A stretch of 14,441 nucleotides of DNA. Source: JAGWAC01 sp038046265 (lineage in GTDB: Archaea > Nanobdellota > Nanobdellia > SCGC-AAA011-G17 > JACPIM01). Below the pieces are notes generated by a model. It saw only the letters and a program-made list of their open reading frames with translations, made no database searches and was not told the origin of the DNA. Positions 4,868 through 11,116 of this stretch are shown here, piece after piece (position 1 is the stretch's first letter; each line of letters starts with the position of its first letter). Location of the stretch: NCBI GenBank assembly GCA_038046265.1, contig JBBSWN010000031.1, positions 1 to 14,441 on the forward strand. Direction: 5' to 3'. The position numbers were made by a program, and so were the translations under genes.

Positions 4868-5614
4868 ATGGTAAAGATAGGAATTATTGGGGGATCTGGA
4901 TTAGATGATCCAGATATTTTAAGGAACAAGCAAGAAAAAGAGGTTAATACTCTTTATGGAAAACCAAGTTCTAATTTAATTTTAGGAAAAATTAATGATG
5001 TTGATGCTGTAATTTTAGCTAGGCATGGAAGGAAACATACAATACCACCGACAAAAGTGAATTACAAAGCAAATGTTTTTGCTTTAAAGCAAGAAGGCTG
5101 CACGCACATTATAGCAACTACAGCTGTTGGATCTTTGAAAGAAGAAATTGAAAGGGGGGATTTAGTTATTATTGACCAATTTATTGACTTTACAAGGCAC
5201 AGAGAAATTACTTATCATGACAGTTTTGAGAACGGGCCTAAGCATACTCCAATGGCGGAGCCATTTGATAAATTTTTAAGAAAAATATTAATAGAAACTT
5301 GTAAAGAATTAAATTACAAAGTTCATGACAAGGGAACTGTGGTAACTATTGAAGGACCAAGGTTTAGCACAAAAGCTGAATCTAATCTTTTCAGAATGTG
5401 GGGGGCTGATATTATCAATATGTCAGTTGCTCCTGAGGCAATTTTAGCAAATGAATTAGGCATTCCTTATGCTGCTGTTGCAATGTCAACTGATTATGAT
5501 TGCTTATTTGATGATCTCCCACCAGTAACTTGGGAAGAGGTTTTAAAAGTATTTCACGAAAATGCTGATAAAGTAAAAAAATTACTTATCTCTGTTATTC
5601 CTAAGATTCGATAA
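4868..5614 (+). CDS. mtnP: S-methyl-5'-thioadenosine phosphorylase (PNP/MTAP family)
   Basis: A 248-residue protein from the ATG at 4868. A longer frame open from 4826 would run through tRNA-Gly and is rejected; MVKIGIIGGSGL is the family N terminus. Motifs include GGSGL (phosphate site), RHGRKHTIPPTKVNYKAN, ATTAVGSL, TIEGPRFSTKAES, NMSVAPEA and MSTDYDC. It cleaves methylthioadenosine (or another purine nucleoside) with phosphate in salvage. The NMS where NMT is common, and YDC near the C terminus, fit the MTAP branch, but substrate preference is not certain. The last 29 codons (from 5525) are also present as a diverged copy at 6563-6652, beyond an antisense homing endonuclease gene whose 3' end overlaps mtnP by 33 bases. 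This suggests the C-terminus was supplied by the inserted element. Confidence 0.92.
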   Translation: MVKIGIIGGSGLDDPDILRNKQEKEVNTLYGKPSSNLILGKINDVDAVILARHGRKHTIPPTKVNYKANVFALKQEGCTHIIATTAVGSLKEEIERGDLVIIDQFIDFTRHREITYHDSFENGPKHTPMAEPFDKFLRKILIETCKELNYKVHDKGTVVTIEGPRFSTKAESNLFRMWGADIINMSVAPEAILANELGIPYAAVAMSTDYDCLFDDLPPVTWEEVLKVFHENADKVKKLLISVIPKIR

Positions 5615-6433
5615 AAATGAATATTGTTCAATTAAATCTTTATGGTCTGAGGGTAGAATATTGAATTCTAAATCTTTCTTTATTTGACAGGGTACTTTAG
5701 TGCCGTAAATCCAAGATCGGTATGTCTCCCAATGTATTTTAACTTCTTTGGCTGATGCTCTTAAACTTTTTTTGCTTTTTAACCAATGTCTTAAAACACT
5801 CCAATATTTCTCTTTTTCATGCGGTTTGTGATTCTTTAGATAATCTATGGCGAGTTTCAATTTATTTTGTTTGTATCTTATAGAAAACCCCACTAAATTA
5901 TAGTATTTTTCCATATTTTCGATTAAGGAAATAACTAATTTGTCTGAATCCTTTGGCTTTTTATATATTTTAGATTGAATCCCTATATCAAATAACATAG
6001 TCTTTATTTGTTTAAGCCAAGGAATATTTTTTTGTGTTAAAACAATTTGTCTTCTATGGTATTTTTCTAATACATCTACGCTCCCTTCAGAATCAAAAAA
6101 TCCTCTAAGGAATCTCGCTTTAATATTTTTTGAACCACAAATTATAAAATTCGGAATTCTTTGTTTTTTATTTGTTAATTTGTTTATTCTACTGGCTAAG
6201 TTTATACTATGGACATAACAACATGGATAATCGTAATATTTGTATCTTGTTCCTATTCCATAAGTCTTTTTTATTAGGTTTGCAAAATTATTTATAAAAT
6301 CATTTTCTCTAACCTTTAGTCTTATAGAGTACTCTTTTTTATTTATGTAACCATCTCCAAGGATTATTCCAATAATTTCAGCTTCATTTTCTAAATCTAA
6401 TGCTTTTCTAGGAATTCTTATTTCTTTTTTCAC
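5582..6433 (-). CDS. free-standing LAGLIDADG homing endonuclease
   Basis: A 283-residue protein with two LAGLIDADG helices: IIGIILGDG (20-28, acidic D27) and FLRGFFDSEG (108-117, acidic E116). This is a monomeric two-motif enzyme. A helix-turn-helix-like stretch (SLRASAKEVKIHWETYRSW) near residues 210-230 probably adds DNA contacts. Both acidic residues are present and the frame is intact, so it may be active. The start is GTG at 6433, with TTTATATA 24-31 bases upstream on the minus strand, implying its own leaderless transcript. Its last codons overlap the mtnP 3' end in antisense. No splicing domain is present, so it is not an intein. Confidence 0.9.
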   Translation of the reverse strand: MKKEIRIPRKALDLENEAEIIGIILGDGYINKKEYSIRLKVRENDFINNFANLIKKTYGIGTRYKYYDYPCCYVHSINLASRINKLTNKKQRIPNFIICGSKNIKARFLRGFFDSEGSVDVLEKYHRRQIVLTQKNIPWLKQIKTMLFDIGIQSKIYKKPKDSDKLVISLIENMEKYYNLVGFSIRYKQNKLKLAIDYLKNHKPHEKEKYWSVLRHWLKSKKSLRASAKEVKIHWETYRSWIYGTKVPCQIKKDLEFNILPSDHKDLIEQYSFLSNLRNNRDK

Positions 6434-6456
6434 TTTTTAGTTAAATATTTTTAAAA

Positions 6457-6464
6457 TATATAAA
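6457..6464 (-). promoter_or_regulatory. TATA box of the homing endonuclease gene
   Basis: On the minus strand this reads TTTATATA, 24-31 bases upstream of the GTG start, the spacing expected for a leaderless archaeal transcript. Confidence 0.5.
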
Positions 6465-6484
6465 GCTTAGGCGGGCATCTGAAA

Positions 6485-6507
6485 TGTCCAGTAGATTTGT
6501 CCAGTAG
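6485..6507 (+). repeat. 10-base direct repeat between the endonuclease gene and the mtnP remnant
   Basis: TGTCCAGTAG at 6485-6494 and again at 6498-6507, a 13-base period. It sits near the right-hand end of the proposed mobile element. Function unknown. Confidence 0.7.
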
Positions 6508-6562
6508 TATTTATAAAGGGGAAAAGTTTTGATTGGAAAGTAATAAAGTGAGATTTTCACGT

Positions 6563-6652
6563 GTGACTTGGGAACAAATATTAAATGTTTTTCATTCTAA
6601 TGCAAAAAAAGTCATTGATTTAATAGTTAAAGTAATACCAAAGATTGAGTAA
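6563..6652 (+). pseudogene. displaced original 3' end of mtnP (remnant)
   Basis: Thirty codons including a TAA stop align without gaps to the last thirty of mtnP. The remnant begins VTWEQILNVFHSNAKKV and ends KVIPKIE, against VTWEEVLKVFHENADKV and SVIPKIR. Eighteen of 29 residues are identical, and most of the rest are conservative. Upstream in frame a TGA stop lies at 6530-6532, and no mtnP sequence precedes it apart from perhaps 10 degraded bases. The remnant ends 30 bases before the DUF167 gene, so the ancestral order was probably mtnP-DUF167. It is unlikely to be translated on its own. Confidence 0.85.
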
Positions 6653-6682
6653 ATTTAATATGTTATAAGATAAGTTTTTATC

Positions 6683-6901
6683 ATGGCAATAAGAGTAAAA
6701 GTAATACCGAATGCAAAAAAGAATTTAATTTTTGAAGAAAATGGATTATTAAAAGTTTATGTAAAAAAGCCAGCAATACAAAACAAGGCAAACAAAGAAG
6801 CTATTAAATTTATATCTGAGTTTTTAAAAGTAAACAAAAACAAAGTAAAAATAATTAAAGGAGAAAAATCTAGGGATAAAGTAGTTGAGGTTTTAAAATG
6901 A
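6683..6901 (+). CDS. DUF167 / UPF0235 (YggU-type) family protein
   Basis: A 72-residue protein. VKVIPNAKKN, LKVYVKKPAIQNKANKEAIKFISEFL and VKIIKGEKSRDKVVEV match the DUF167 fold (alpha/beta) found in bacteria, archaea and eukaryotes. The AxxNKANxE block is the family signature. The molecular function is not established. It overlaps the next gene by four bases (ATGA), so the two are translationally coupled. No SD site is visible before the ATG. The mtnP remnant ends 30 bases upstream. Confidence 0.9.
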   Translation: MAIRVKVIPNAKKNLIFEENGLLKVYVKKPAIQNKANKEAIKFISEFLKVNKNKVKIIKGEKSRDKVVEVLK

Positions 6902-7377
6902 AAACAAAAAATAGAAAGATATGGCTTTTAGTTTTATTGGTAATAGCTATTCCTATTGCTTGGTATTTAATTTCACCTGCTTTTATTGTTGTAGAGAAAA
7001 ATGAAGAATTTCCTATTCAAGAAATTTTAGAAAATGAAAATACTAAAATGGAAACTAAAATAGCTTTTAGTGTTGTTAAAGAAGCTGTTTTTTTGCCTAA
7101 GGCTCATGAAGTAAAAGGAAAAGCATTGGTGATTAATGACAATGGAAAGCTGATTTTAAGGTTTGAGGATTTTGAGACTATAAATGGACCTGATCTTTTT
7201 ATTTATCTATCTAATGATTTAGAGGCAAAGGATTTTGTAAATTTAGGGGAAATAAAGGCTACAAAAGGAAATGTGAATTATGATATTCCTAATAATGCGG
7301 ATTTAGAAAAATACAACAAGATTTTGGTGTGGTGCAGGGCTTTTAGAGTTCTTTTTAGCTATGCTGAATTAAAATAA
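6898..7377 (+). CDS. membrane-anchored DM13-domain protein
   Basis: A 159-residue protein with a basic N terminus and one hydrophobic helix (about residues 8-27), then an extracytoplasmic part. Residues about 65-158 form a DM13 domain: HEVKGKALVINDNGKLILRFEDF, the NGPDLFIYLS block, GNVNYDIP, and the C-terminal VWCRAFRVLFSYAEL with C146 in the expected position. DM13 domains are proposed to take part in redox or electron transfer through that cysteine, and occur in secreted or surface proteins. It is coupled to DUF167 by a 4-base overlap and ends 1 base before the methyltransferase start. No lipobox is seen, so a membrane anchor is the likelier arrangement. Confidence 0.85.
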   Translation: MKTKNRKIWLLVLLVIAIPIAWYLISPAFIVVEKNEEFPIQEILENENTKMETKIAFSVVKEAVFLPKAHEVKGKALVINDNGKLILRFEDFETINGPDLFIYLSNDLEAKDFVNLGEIKATKGNVNYDIPNNADLEKYNKILVWCRAFRVLFSYAELK

Positions 7378-7378
7378 A

Positions 7379-8293
7379 ATGCAGAAACTAGAATTGAAGA
7401 AGGATTTTATAGAAAGGTACAAGAAGTTAACTGATTTTAGTGAGTATGAAGAATATTTGAACAAATTTCTTAGAAAGGCAATAAGAGTAAACACTATAAA
7501 GGCAAGCGCTAAAGATGTTGTAAAAGAATTAGAGTATTTAAATTTAAAAGAAATCCCATGGTGTGAAGAAGGATTTTGGGTTGAGAGTGAGAAAAGGAAT
7601 TTAGGAAACTTAAGTGAGCATAAATTAGGTTACATAGTTGTGCAGGAATCTGCCTCTATGATACCAAGTGTTGTTTTAAATCCTTCTGGGAAAGATGTTG
7701 TTTTAGATATGAGTGCTTCTCCAGGAGCAAAGACCACGCATTTAGCACAAATTATGAAAAATAAAGGAGTAATAGTTGCAAATGAAAAAAATTACGAAAG
7801 GATAACTGCATTGACTTCTAATTTAAGGAGATGCGGGGTGTTGAATACTGTTGTTACCTTAATGGATGGAAGAGAAATAACTGAGAAATTTGACAAGGTA
7901 TTATTAGATGCTCCTTGTTCTAGTTCTGGCACAATAAGAGGGCTAACAAAAGGATCTGAATTTATAGCAAAATCGTGGAACTTAGAAAGGATCAAAAGTA
8001 CGGCTGGGCTGCAGAAAAAATTAATTTTAAATGCATATAATCTGATGAATAAAAATGGTGTATTGGTTTATTCAATTTGTTCTTTAGAGCCAGAGGAAGG
8101 GGAGGAAGTTATACAATTTTTATTAGAAAATACAGATGCAAAGATAGAGAAAATTGACTTAAAAATAAAATCAGGAGTGAATTTAGAGTTTAATGGAAAA
8201 CGATATTCTAATGAAATTAACAAATGCATTAAATTATGGCCGCAATTTCATGACACAGAGGGATTTTTTATTGCCAAGATTAGAAAGAATTAA
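7379..8293 (+). CDS. RNA (cytosine-5) methyltransferase, NOL1/NOP2/Sun family
   Basis: A 304-residue S-adenosylmethionine-dependent enzyme. The N-terminal part has AIRVNTIKAS; the SAM motif I is VLDMSASPGAKTTHLA (108-123). Motif IV DAPCSSSG contains C180 and motif VI YSICSLEPEE contains C234; these are the two cysteines of the family, the second normally being the nucleophile. The usual DxxAAPGGKT motif is altered to SASPGAKT, a mild deviation. Archaeal members modify tRNA or rRNA cytosines; the target cannot be read from the sequence. It is the last gene of the DUF167-DM13 operon, and a T-rich terminator follows at 8350. Confidence 0.93.
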   Translation: MQKLELKKDFIERYKKLTDFSEYEEYLNKFLRKAIRVNTIKASAKDVVKELEYLNLKEIPWCEEGFWVESEKRNLGNLSEHKLGYIVVQESASMIPSVVLNPSGKDVVLDMSASPGAKTTHLAQIMKNKGVIVANEKNYERITALTSNLRRCGVLNTVVTLMDGREITEKFDKVLLDAPCSSSGTIRGLTKGSEFIAKSWNLERIKSTAGLQKKLILNAYNLMNKNGVLVYSICSLEPEEGEEVIQFLLENTDAKIEKIDLKIKSGVNLEFNGKRYSNEINKCIKLWPQFHDTEGFFIAKIRKN

Positions 8294-8349
8294 TTTTCAT
8301 TGAAGGATGTTTTGAAATGTGCTTATATCTTTCGCTAGTTAAATAAATC

Positions 8350-8364
8350 TTTTTTTTGTTTTTT
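8350..8364 (+). terminator. T-run terminator after the RNA methyltransferase operon
   Basis: Eight T, one G, then six T, about 57 bases after the stop, in the convergent gap with the small minus-strand gene. Poly-T without a required hairpin is the usual archaeal termination signal. Confidence 0.6.
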
Positions 8365-8388
8365 GTCTACAAATCTTTAAAATTATTG

Positions 8389-8598
8389 TCATTCTTGGTA
8401 ACTTACTTTAACTTCTACTTTTGGTGCCTTTTTCAAGTCTTTAGTTATTCTTGAGTAAACCATTGCAGCAACTAGTCTTATTTCTTCCTCTGTAAATTCA
8501 GAATCAACGTTTACAAAACCGAGATAATTTCTAGAGCCGTTATTTTCAAAAATTCTTAACTTGTTTGAACAAACTAAAGCTTCTAATTTTACTGTCAT
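8389..8598 (-). CDS. small protein of unknown function
   Basis: A 69-residue, roughly neutral soluble protein, MTVKLEALVCSNKLRIFENN at the start and a C terminus rich in lysine and valine (KVEVKVSYQE). The predicted order is strand, strand, helix (about 36-55), strand. One cysteine at residue 10. I do not recognise the family. The case for a real gene is good: it has a strong ribosome-binding site (minus strand GGGGTGAT at 8609-8602), the best in the window, and it lies alone between two operons, divergent from the CCA-adding enzyme gene. Confidence 0.65.
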   Translation of the reverse strand: MTVKLEALVCSNKLRIFENNGSRNYLGFVNVDSEFTEEEIRLVAAMVYSRITKDLKKAPKVEVKVSYQE

Positions 8599-8601
8599 AA
8601 A

Positions 8602-8609
8602 ATCACCCC
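8602..8609 (-). promoter_or_regulatory. strong Shine-Dalgarno site of the 69-residue gene
   Basis: Minus strand reads GGGGTGAT, three bases before the ATG, close to the archaeal consensus GGAGGTGAT. Most other genes here lack such a site. Confidence 0.65.
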
Positions 8610-8654
8610 GATAACTTAAAGATAAAATTCTTAATAATTGTTGCTGAGAAAATC

Positions 8655-8728
8655 TCGAAATGTTTACAGCATTTCATGTAGAGGTTTCGATTTTTGCACC
8701 TAGAGACTGAAAAGTATTCGATTTTGCC
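8655..8728 (+). other. structured noncoding stretch in a divergent gap
   Basis: GAAATG (8657-8662) and CATTTC (8670-8675) form a 6-bp hairpin with a 7-base loop. TCGAAA (8655-8660) and TTTCGA (8685-8690) are also complementary. TTCGATTTTTGC (8686-8697) is nearly repeated as TTCGATTTTGC (8717-8727). The stretch is less A/T-biased than other gaps. No RNA family is recognised; it could be a regulatory region for the flanking divergent genes or a small RNA. Confidence 0.35.
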
Positions 8729-8734
8729 CGGAAA

Positions 8735-8742
8735 TTTTTATA
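8735..8742 (+). promoter_or_regulatory. TATA box of the CCA-adding enzyme operon
   Basis: TTTTTATA about 40 bases before the chosen ATG at 8779, predicting a leader of roughly 10-15 bases. This start site favours the ATG over the upstream TTG at 8758. Confidence 0.5.
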
Positions 8743-8778
8743 GAAAAATTTAATAATTTGGTTTTATTTCAGCTTATA

Positions 8779-9960
8779 ATGAACGTTATTAACAGAATTA
8801 AGCCTACTGAAGAAGAGAAAGGAAATGTTGAAAAGCTAATTAAAGAAATATTTTCTAAACTATGCAAAATTAAGAGTGTAAAATTTGTTTTGGGGGGAAG
8901 CATTTCTAAGGACACCTGGTTAAGGGGAAATAAGGAAATTGATGTTTTTGCAAAATTCAATTGTTCTAAATTTAAGGAGAAGGATATTTCTGTTTTTTTG
9001 GCAAAAGAATTAAGAAAATATTTTAAAGTTAAATTAGTTCACGGGTCAAGGGATTATTATCATGTAAATTTCAAGGGGTTTACTTTTGAGATTGTTCCAA
9101 TTTTAGATATAAAAAATGCTAAAGATGCTCAAAATGTTACTGACTTAAGCCCCCTACATATTAATTTTATAAGAAAGTATCCTAAGTTGAAAGACGAAAT
9201 CAGGTTATTGAAAATGTTCTGCAAGGCTAACTCCTTGTATGGAGCTGAGTCTTATATTTCCGGGTTTTCTGGATATGCTTTGGAAGTTTTAACAATTTAT
9301 TACAAGAGTTTCAAGAATGTCTTGAAAAATGCAGTTAAATGGAAGGAGAAAACTTGTATAGATGTTTTGAAAAAAGTTAAGGATCCTTTGGAAGAATTAA
9401 ATAAGTCTAAAATTGTTTCCCCTTTAATTGTTATTGATCCTGTTGACAAGACAAGAAATATAACTGCTTCTTTAAGCAATGAGAATTTTAATAAATTTAT
9501 TAGTTTATGTAAGGAATATTTAATAAATCAGAACGAGAAATTTTTTATTTTTAGAAGTGAGATTCCTAAAAATTCTTTTGTTTTAAAAGTAAAAGCTTTA
9601 AGCGGGAAAAGGGATGTTGTTAATGGGAAAATTGTAAAAGCAATGAATTTTGTTTTAAATGAATTAGAAAGAAATGGTTTTAATGTAATAAGTAAAGAAT
9701 ATGTCTGGGAAAAGGAAATATTTTGGTTTAAAGTTAAAAATGAGAAACTTGAGAGAATTGAAATTAAGAAAGGACCGCCTGAGAATTTAACTGATAATGT
9801 AAAAGAATTTAAGAAAAAATATAAAAAAGTATTTTTAAAGAAAGGTGTTTATTATGCCGAAGAGAAAAGAAAGTTTACAGATGTTAATGTTTTATTGAGA
9901 AAGTTAATTAAAGAGAAGTATGCTAGGGAAAGAGTAAAGGAAATAAAAGTTGAGAGGTGA
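8779..9960 (+). CDS. cca: CCA-adding tRNA nucleotidyltransferase, archaeal class I
   Basis: A 393-residue enzyme from the ATG at 8779; a TTG at 8758 in frame would add seven unconserved residues. It adds the terminal CCA to tRNA 3' ends, needed here because neither tRNA gene encodes CCA. The nucleotidyltransferase motif is GGSISKDTWLRGNKEIDVF, with GS at 40-41 and metal ligands E53 and D55. FEIVPIL supplies E104 where the third carboxylate is usually aspartate. TDLSPLHINFI, LLKMFCKANSLYGAESYISGFSGYALEVL is the family core. The length is somewhat shorter than the usual 430-450. It leads an operon with a small membrane protein and DUF1653. Confidence 0.94.
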   Translation: MNVINRIKPTEEEKGNVEKLIKEIFSKLCKIKSVKFVLGGSISKDTWLRGNKEIDVFAKFNCSKFKEKDISVFLAKELRKYFKVKLVHGSRDYYHVNFKGFTFEIVPILDIKNAKDAQNVTDLSPLHINFIRKYPKLKDEIRLLKMFCKANSLYGAESYISGFSGYALEVLTIYYKSFKNVLKNAVKWKEKTCIDVLKKVKDPLEELNKSKIVSPLIVIDPVDKTRNITASLSNENFNKFISLCKEYLINQNEKFFIFRSEIPKNSFVLKVKALSGKRDVVNGKIVKAMNFVLNELERNGFNVISKEYVWEKEIFWFKVKNEKLERIEIKKGPPENLTDNVKEFKKKYKKVFLKKGVYYAEEKRKFTDVNVLLRKLIKEKYARERVKEIKVER

Positions 9961-9962
9961 AA

Positions 9963-10163
9963 ATGAAAAATATTGTAAAATTTAATTTTCTTGTTTTTGG
10001 TTTTATTGGGGTAATTCATTTATTGAGAGTTTTGACACAGTTTGAGGTAATTGTAGTTGGTTACAGAATTCCAGTATGGTTTAATGCTTTATTGTTTTTA
10101 TTGGCTGGATGGTTGGCTTATGAAAACTACAAACTTTACAAAGGAAGAAGTAAAAAAAGGTAA
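9963..10163 (+). CDS. small two-helix membrane protein, conserved unknown
   Basis: A 66-residue protein with two membrane helices (about 8-24 and 40-56 of the frame) separated by EVIVVGYRIPVWF, and a basic C-terminal tail (KGRSKKR). The pattern helix with HLLR, IPVWF, helix, basic tail resembles a small uncharacterised membrane family I recall from DPANN and related microbes; function unknown. The start could be the GTG at 9957, overlapping the CCA enzyme stop, or the ATG at 9963. ATG is chosen as the stronger codon. Its last 44 bases overlap the DUF1653 gene in another frame. Confidence 0.7.
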   Translation: MKNIVKFNFLVFGFIGVIHLLRVLTQFEVIVVGYRIPVWFNALLFLLAGWLAYENYKLYKGRSKKR

Positions 10164-10362
10164 GTACTTGCATTATAAAGGGATTTTATGCGAGGTAATC
10201 GGGATAGGAAGACATAGCGAAACTTTAGAAGAATTTGTTGTTTATGTTCATGACAGCAAGGACTTTGGGAAAGGAGCTATTTTTATAAGACCAAAGAAGA
10301 TGTTTTTAGAAAGTGTTAATGTTAATGGGAAGGAAGTGCCAAGGTTTAAGTTTATTGGGTAA
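10120..10362 (+). CDS. DUF1653 domain protein
   Basis: An 80-residue protein. GKYLHYKGILCEVIGIGRHS, ETLEEFVVYVH, IFIRPKKMFLE and VPRFKFIG follow the DUF1653 pattern (GxYxHYKG, HSET, VRPxxMFxE, VPRF). The biochemical role is unknown; the fold is a small beta-rich domain. The ATG at 10120 gives the family N terminus; a longer in-frame start at 10057 adds residues that merely shadow the membrane-protein gene. The 44-base overlap with that gene is long but the conserved domain begins near the overlap end, so both frames can be real. The stop opens directly into a dispersed hairpin repeat. Confidence 0.88.
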   Translation: MKTTNFTKEEVKKGKYLHYKGILCEVIGIGRHSETLEEFVVYVHDSKDFGKGAIFIRPKKMFLESVNVNGKEVPRFKFIG

Positions 10363-10399
10363 GCTTTTAGGAAAGCTTAAGCAAAATGACTAAGCGAAA
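10361..10399 (+). repeat. dispersed hairpin repeat at the DUF1653 stop
   Basis: AAGCTTTT (10361-10368), AGG, AAAGCTT (10372-10378), AAGCAAAA, TGACTAAGCGAAA. It starts on the second base of the TAA stop and matches the copy in tRNA-Gly intron 2 over nearly its whole length. Confidence 0.8.
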
Positions 10400-10401
10400 T
10401 C

Positions 10402-10410
10402 TTTATAAAT
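10402..10410 (+). promoter_or_regulatory. TATA box of psmB
   Basis: TTTATAAAT preceded by the BRE-like GCGAAATC. It lies about 60 bases from the ATG, giving a leader of roughly 35 bases that includes GAGGGAGAAG (10455-10464), a plausible ribosome-binding site 5 bases before the ATG at 10469. Confidence 0.6.
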
Positions 10411-10468
10411 AAGTTTAGATGCTTAAGTTATAAATTGTTTAATTCTTCGAAGTTGAGGGAGAAGTTAT

Positions 10469-11116
10469 ATGGAAAACATAAATGATTATGTAAAAAAAGG
10501 TACAACTACTGTTGGGATAGTGTGCAAAGAGGGAATAGTTTTGGCAGCTGACAAGAGAGCTACTTTTGCAGGCAGAATAATTGCTGACAAGAATGTTGAC
10601 AAGATTTTTAAGATATCAGAGAATATGGCTATAACCACTGCAGGCACAGTGTCTGATGTGCAGTTAATTACCAAGTTAATAAAAGCAGAACTAACTTTAA
10701 TAAGAGTAAGAACAGGAAAAGAGACAAGCGTAAAGACAACTGCTAATTTATTAGGAGCTATAGTTTATCAGAATATTAGAAAGTTCAGCCCAATTTTAGG
10801 AATTACAGGATTTATTTTAGGTGGGAGAGATGAAACTGGATTTTATTTATATGAATTAGGGCCAGATGGAAGTGTTTTAGAACATAAAGATTATGCAAGC
10901 GACGGTTCTGGAATGGTTCATGCTTGGGGTGTTTTAGATACTTTGTACAAGGAAGGATTAAGTGTACAGGATGGAGTTAAATTAGGAGTGAGGTCAGTGA
11001 ATGCAGCAATGCAGAGAGACGCTGCAACAGGAGAAGCTATTGATGTATTTACAATAACTAAGGATGGAGTGAAGAAAGTCTTGACAAAAAGGCTTGAAAC
11101 AAATATTATAATATAA
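10469..11116 (+). CDS. psmB: proteasome beta subunit
   Basis: A 215-residue precursor. Autocleavage after KKG (residue 11) exposes T12 as the catalytic N-terminal threonine (TTTVG). D28 matches mature Asp17 and K45 corresponds to Lys33 with a one-residue offset. The SDGSG segment supplies the Ser129 equivalent, and RDAATGEAIDV the Asp166/Ser169 region, with threonine in place of Ser169. The beta subunit forms the inner proteolytic rings of the 20S proteasome; the alpha subunit is not in this window. It has its own promoter and SD site. A long compound repeat follows the stop. Confidence 0.96.
   Translation: MENINDYVKKGTTTVGIVCKEGIVLAADKRATFAGRIIADKNVDKIFKISENMAITTAGTVSDVQLITKLIKAELTLIRVRTGKETSVKTTANLLGAIVYQNIRKFSPILGITGFILGGRDETGFYLYELGPDGSVLEHKDYASDGSGMVHAWGVLDTLYKEGLSVQDGVKLGVRSVNAAMQRDAATGEAIDVFTITKDGVKKVLTKRLETNIII

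Larger units (their letters stand above)
5525..6562. mobile_element. inferred homing-endonuclease element carrying a replacement mtnP 3' end
   Basis: The proposed element runs from the mtnP VTW codons (5525) to just before the displaced original copy (6563). It contains 90 bases encoding the current mtnP C terminus, the antisense LAGLIDADG gene, its promoter, and about 100 bases of AT-rich sequence. The two copies share gt(a/g)acttgggaa at their starts, near which the endonuclease may cut. Exact ends are uncertain by some tens of bases; weak similarity may extend upstream to 6553. The model follows the known case of fungal mitochondrial atp6, where an endonuclease gene arrived with a duplicated host 3' end. 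Confidence 0.6.

Noticed and set aside
5525..6652. Group I intron or intein in mtnP
   Set aside because: The endonuclease gene is antisense and has no splicing blocks, and mtnP ends with a complete conserved C terminus before it, so nothing needs to be spliced.
5525..6652. Simple tandem duplication of mtnP followed by decay
   Set aside because: Only the final 29 codons recur, and the copy starts at nearly the same point where the proposed element begins; not excluded but less economical.
6548..6652. Small independent gene from GTG 6548
   Set aside because: It has no promoter-start evidence and its sequence is fully explained as the displaced mtnP tail.
8640..8715. C/D box small RNA in the divergent gap
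   Set aside because: CTGA boxes occur at 8644 and 8707, but no convincing C box (TGATGA) is present.
10057..10119. Longer DUF1653 start at 10057
   Set aside because: The extra 21 residues are an out-of-frame shadow of the membrane-protein gene and not part of the domain.
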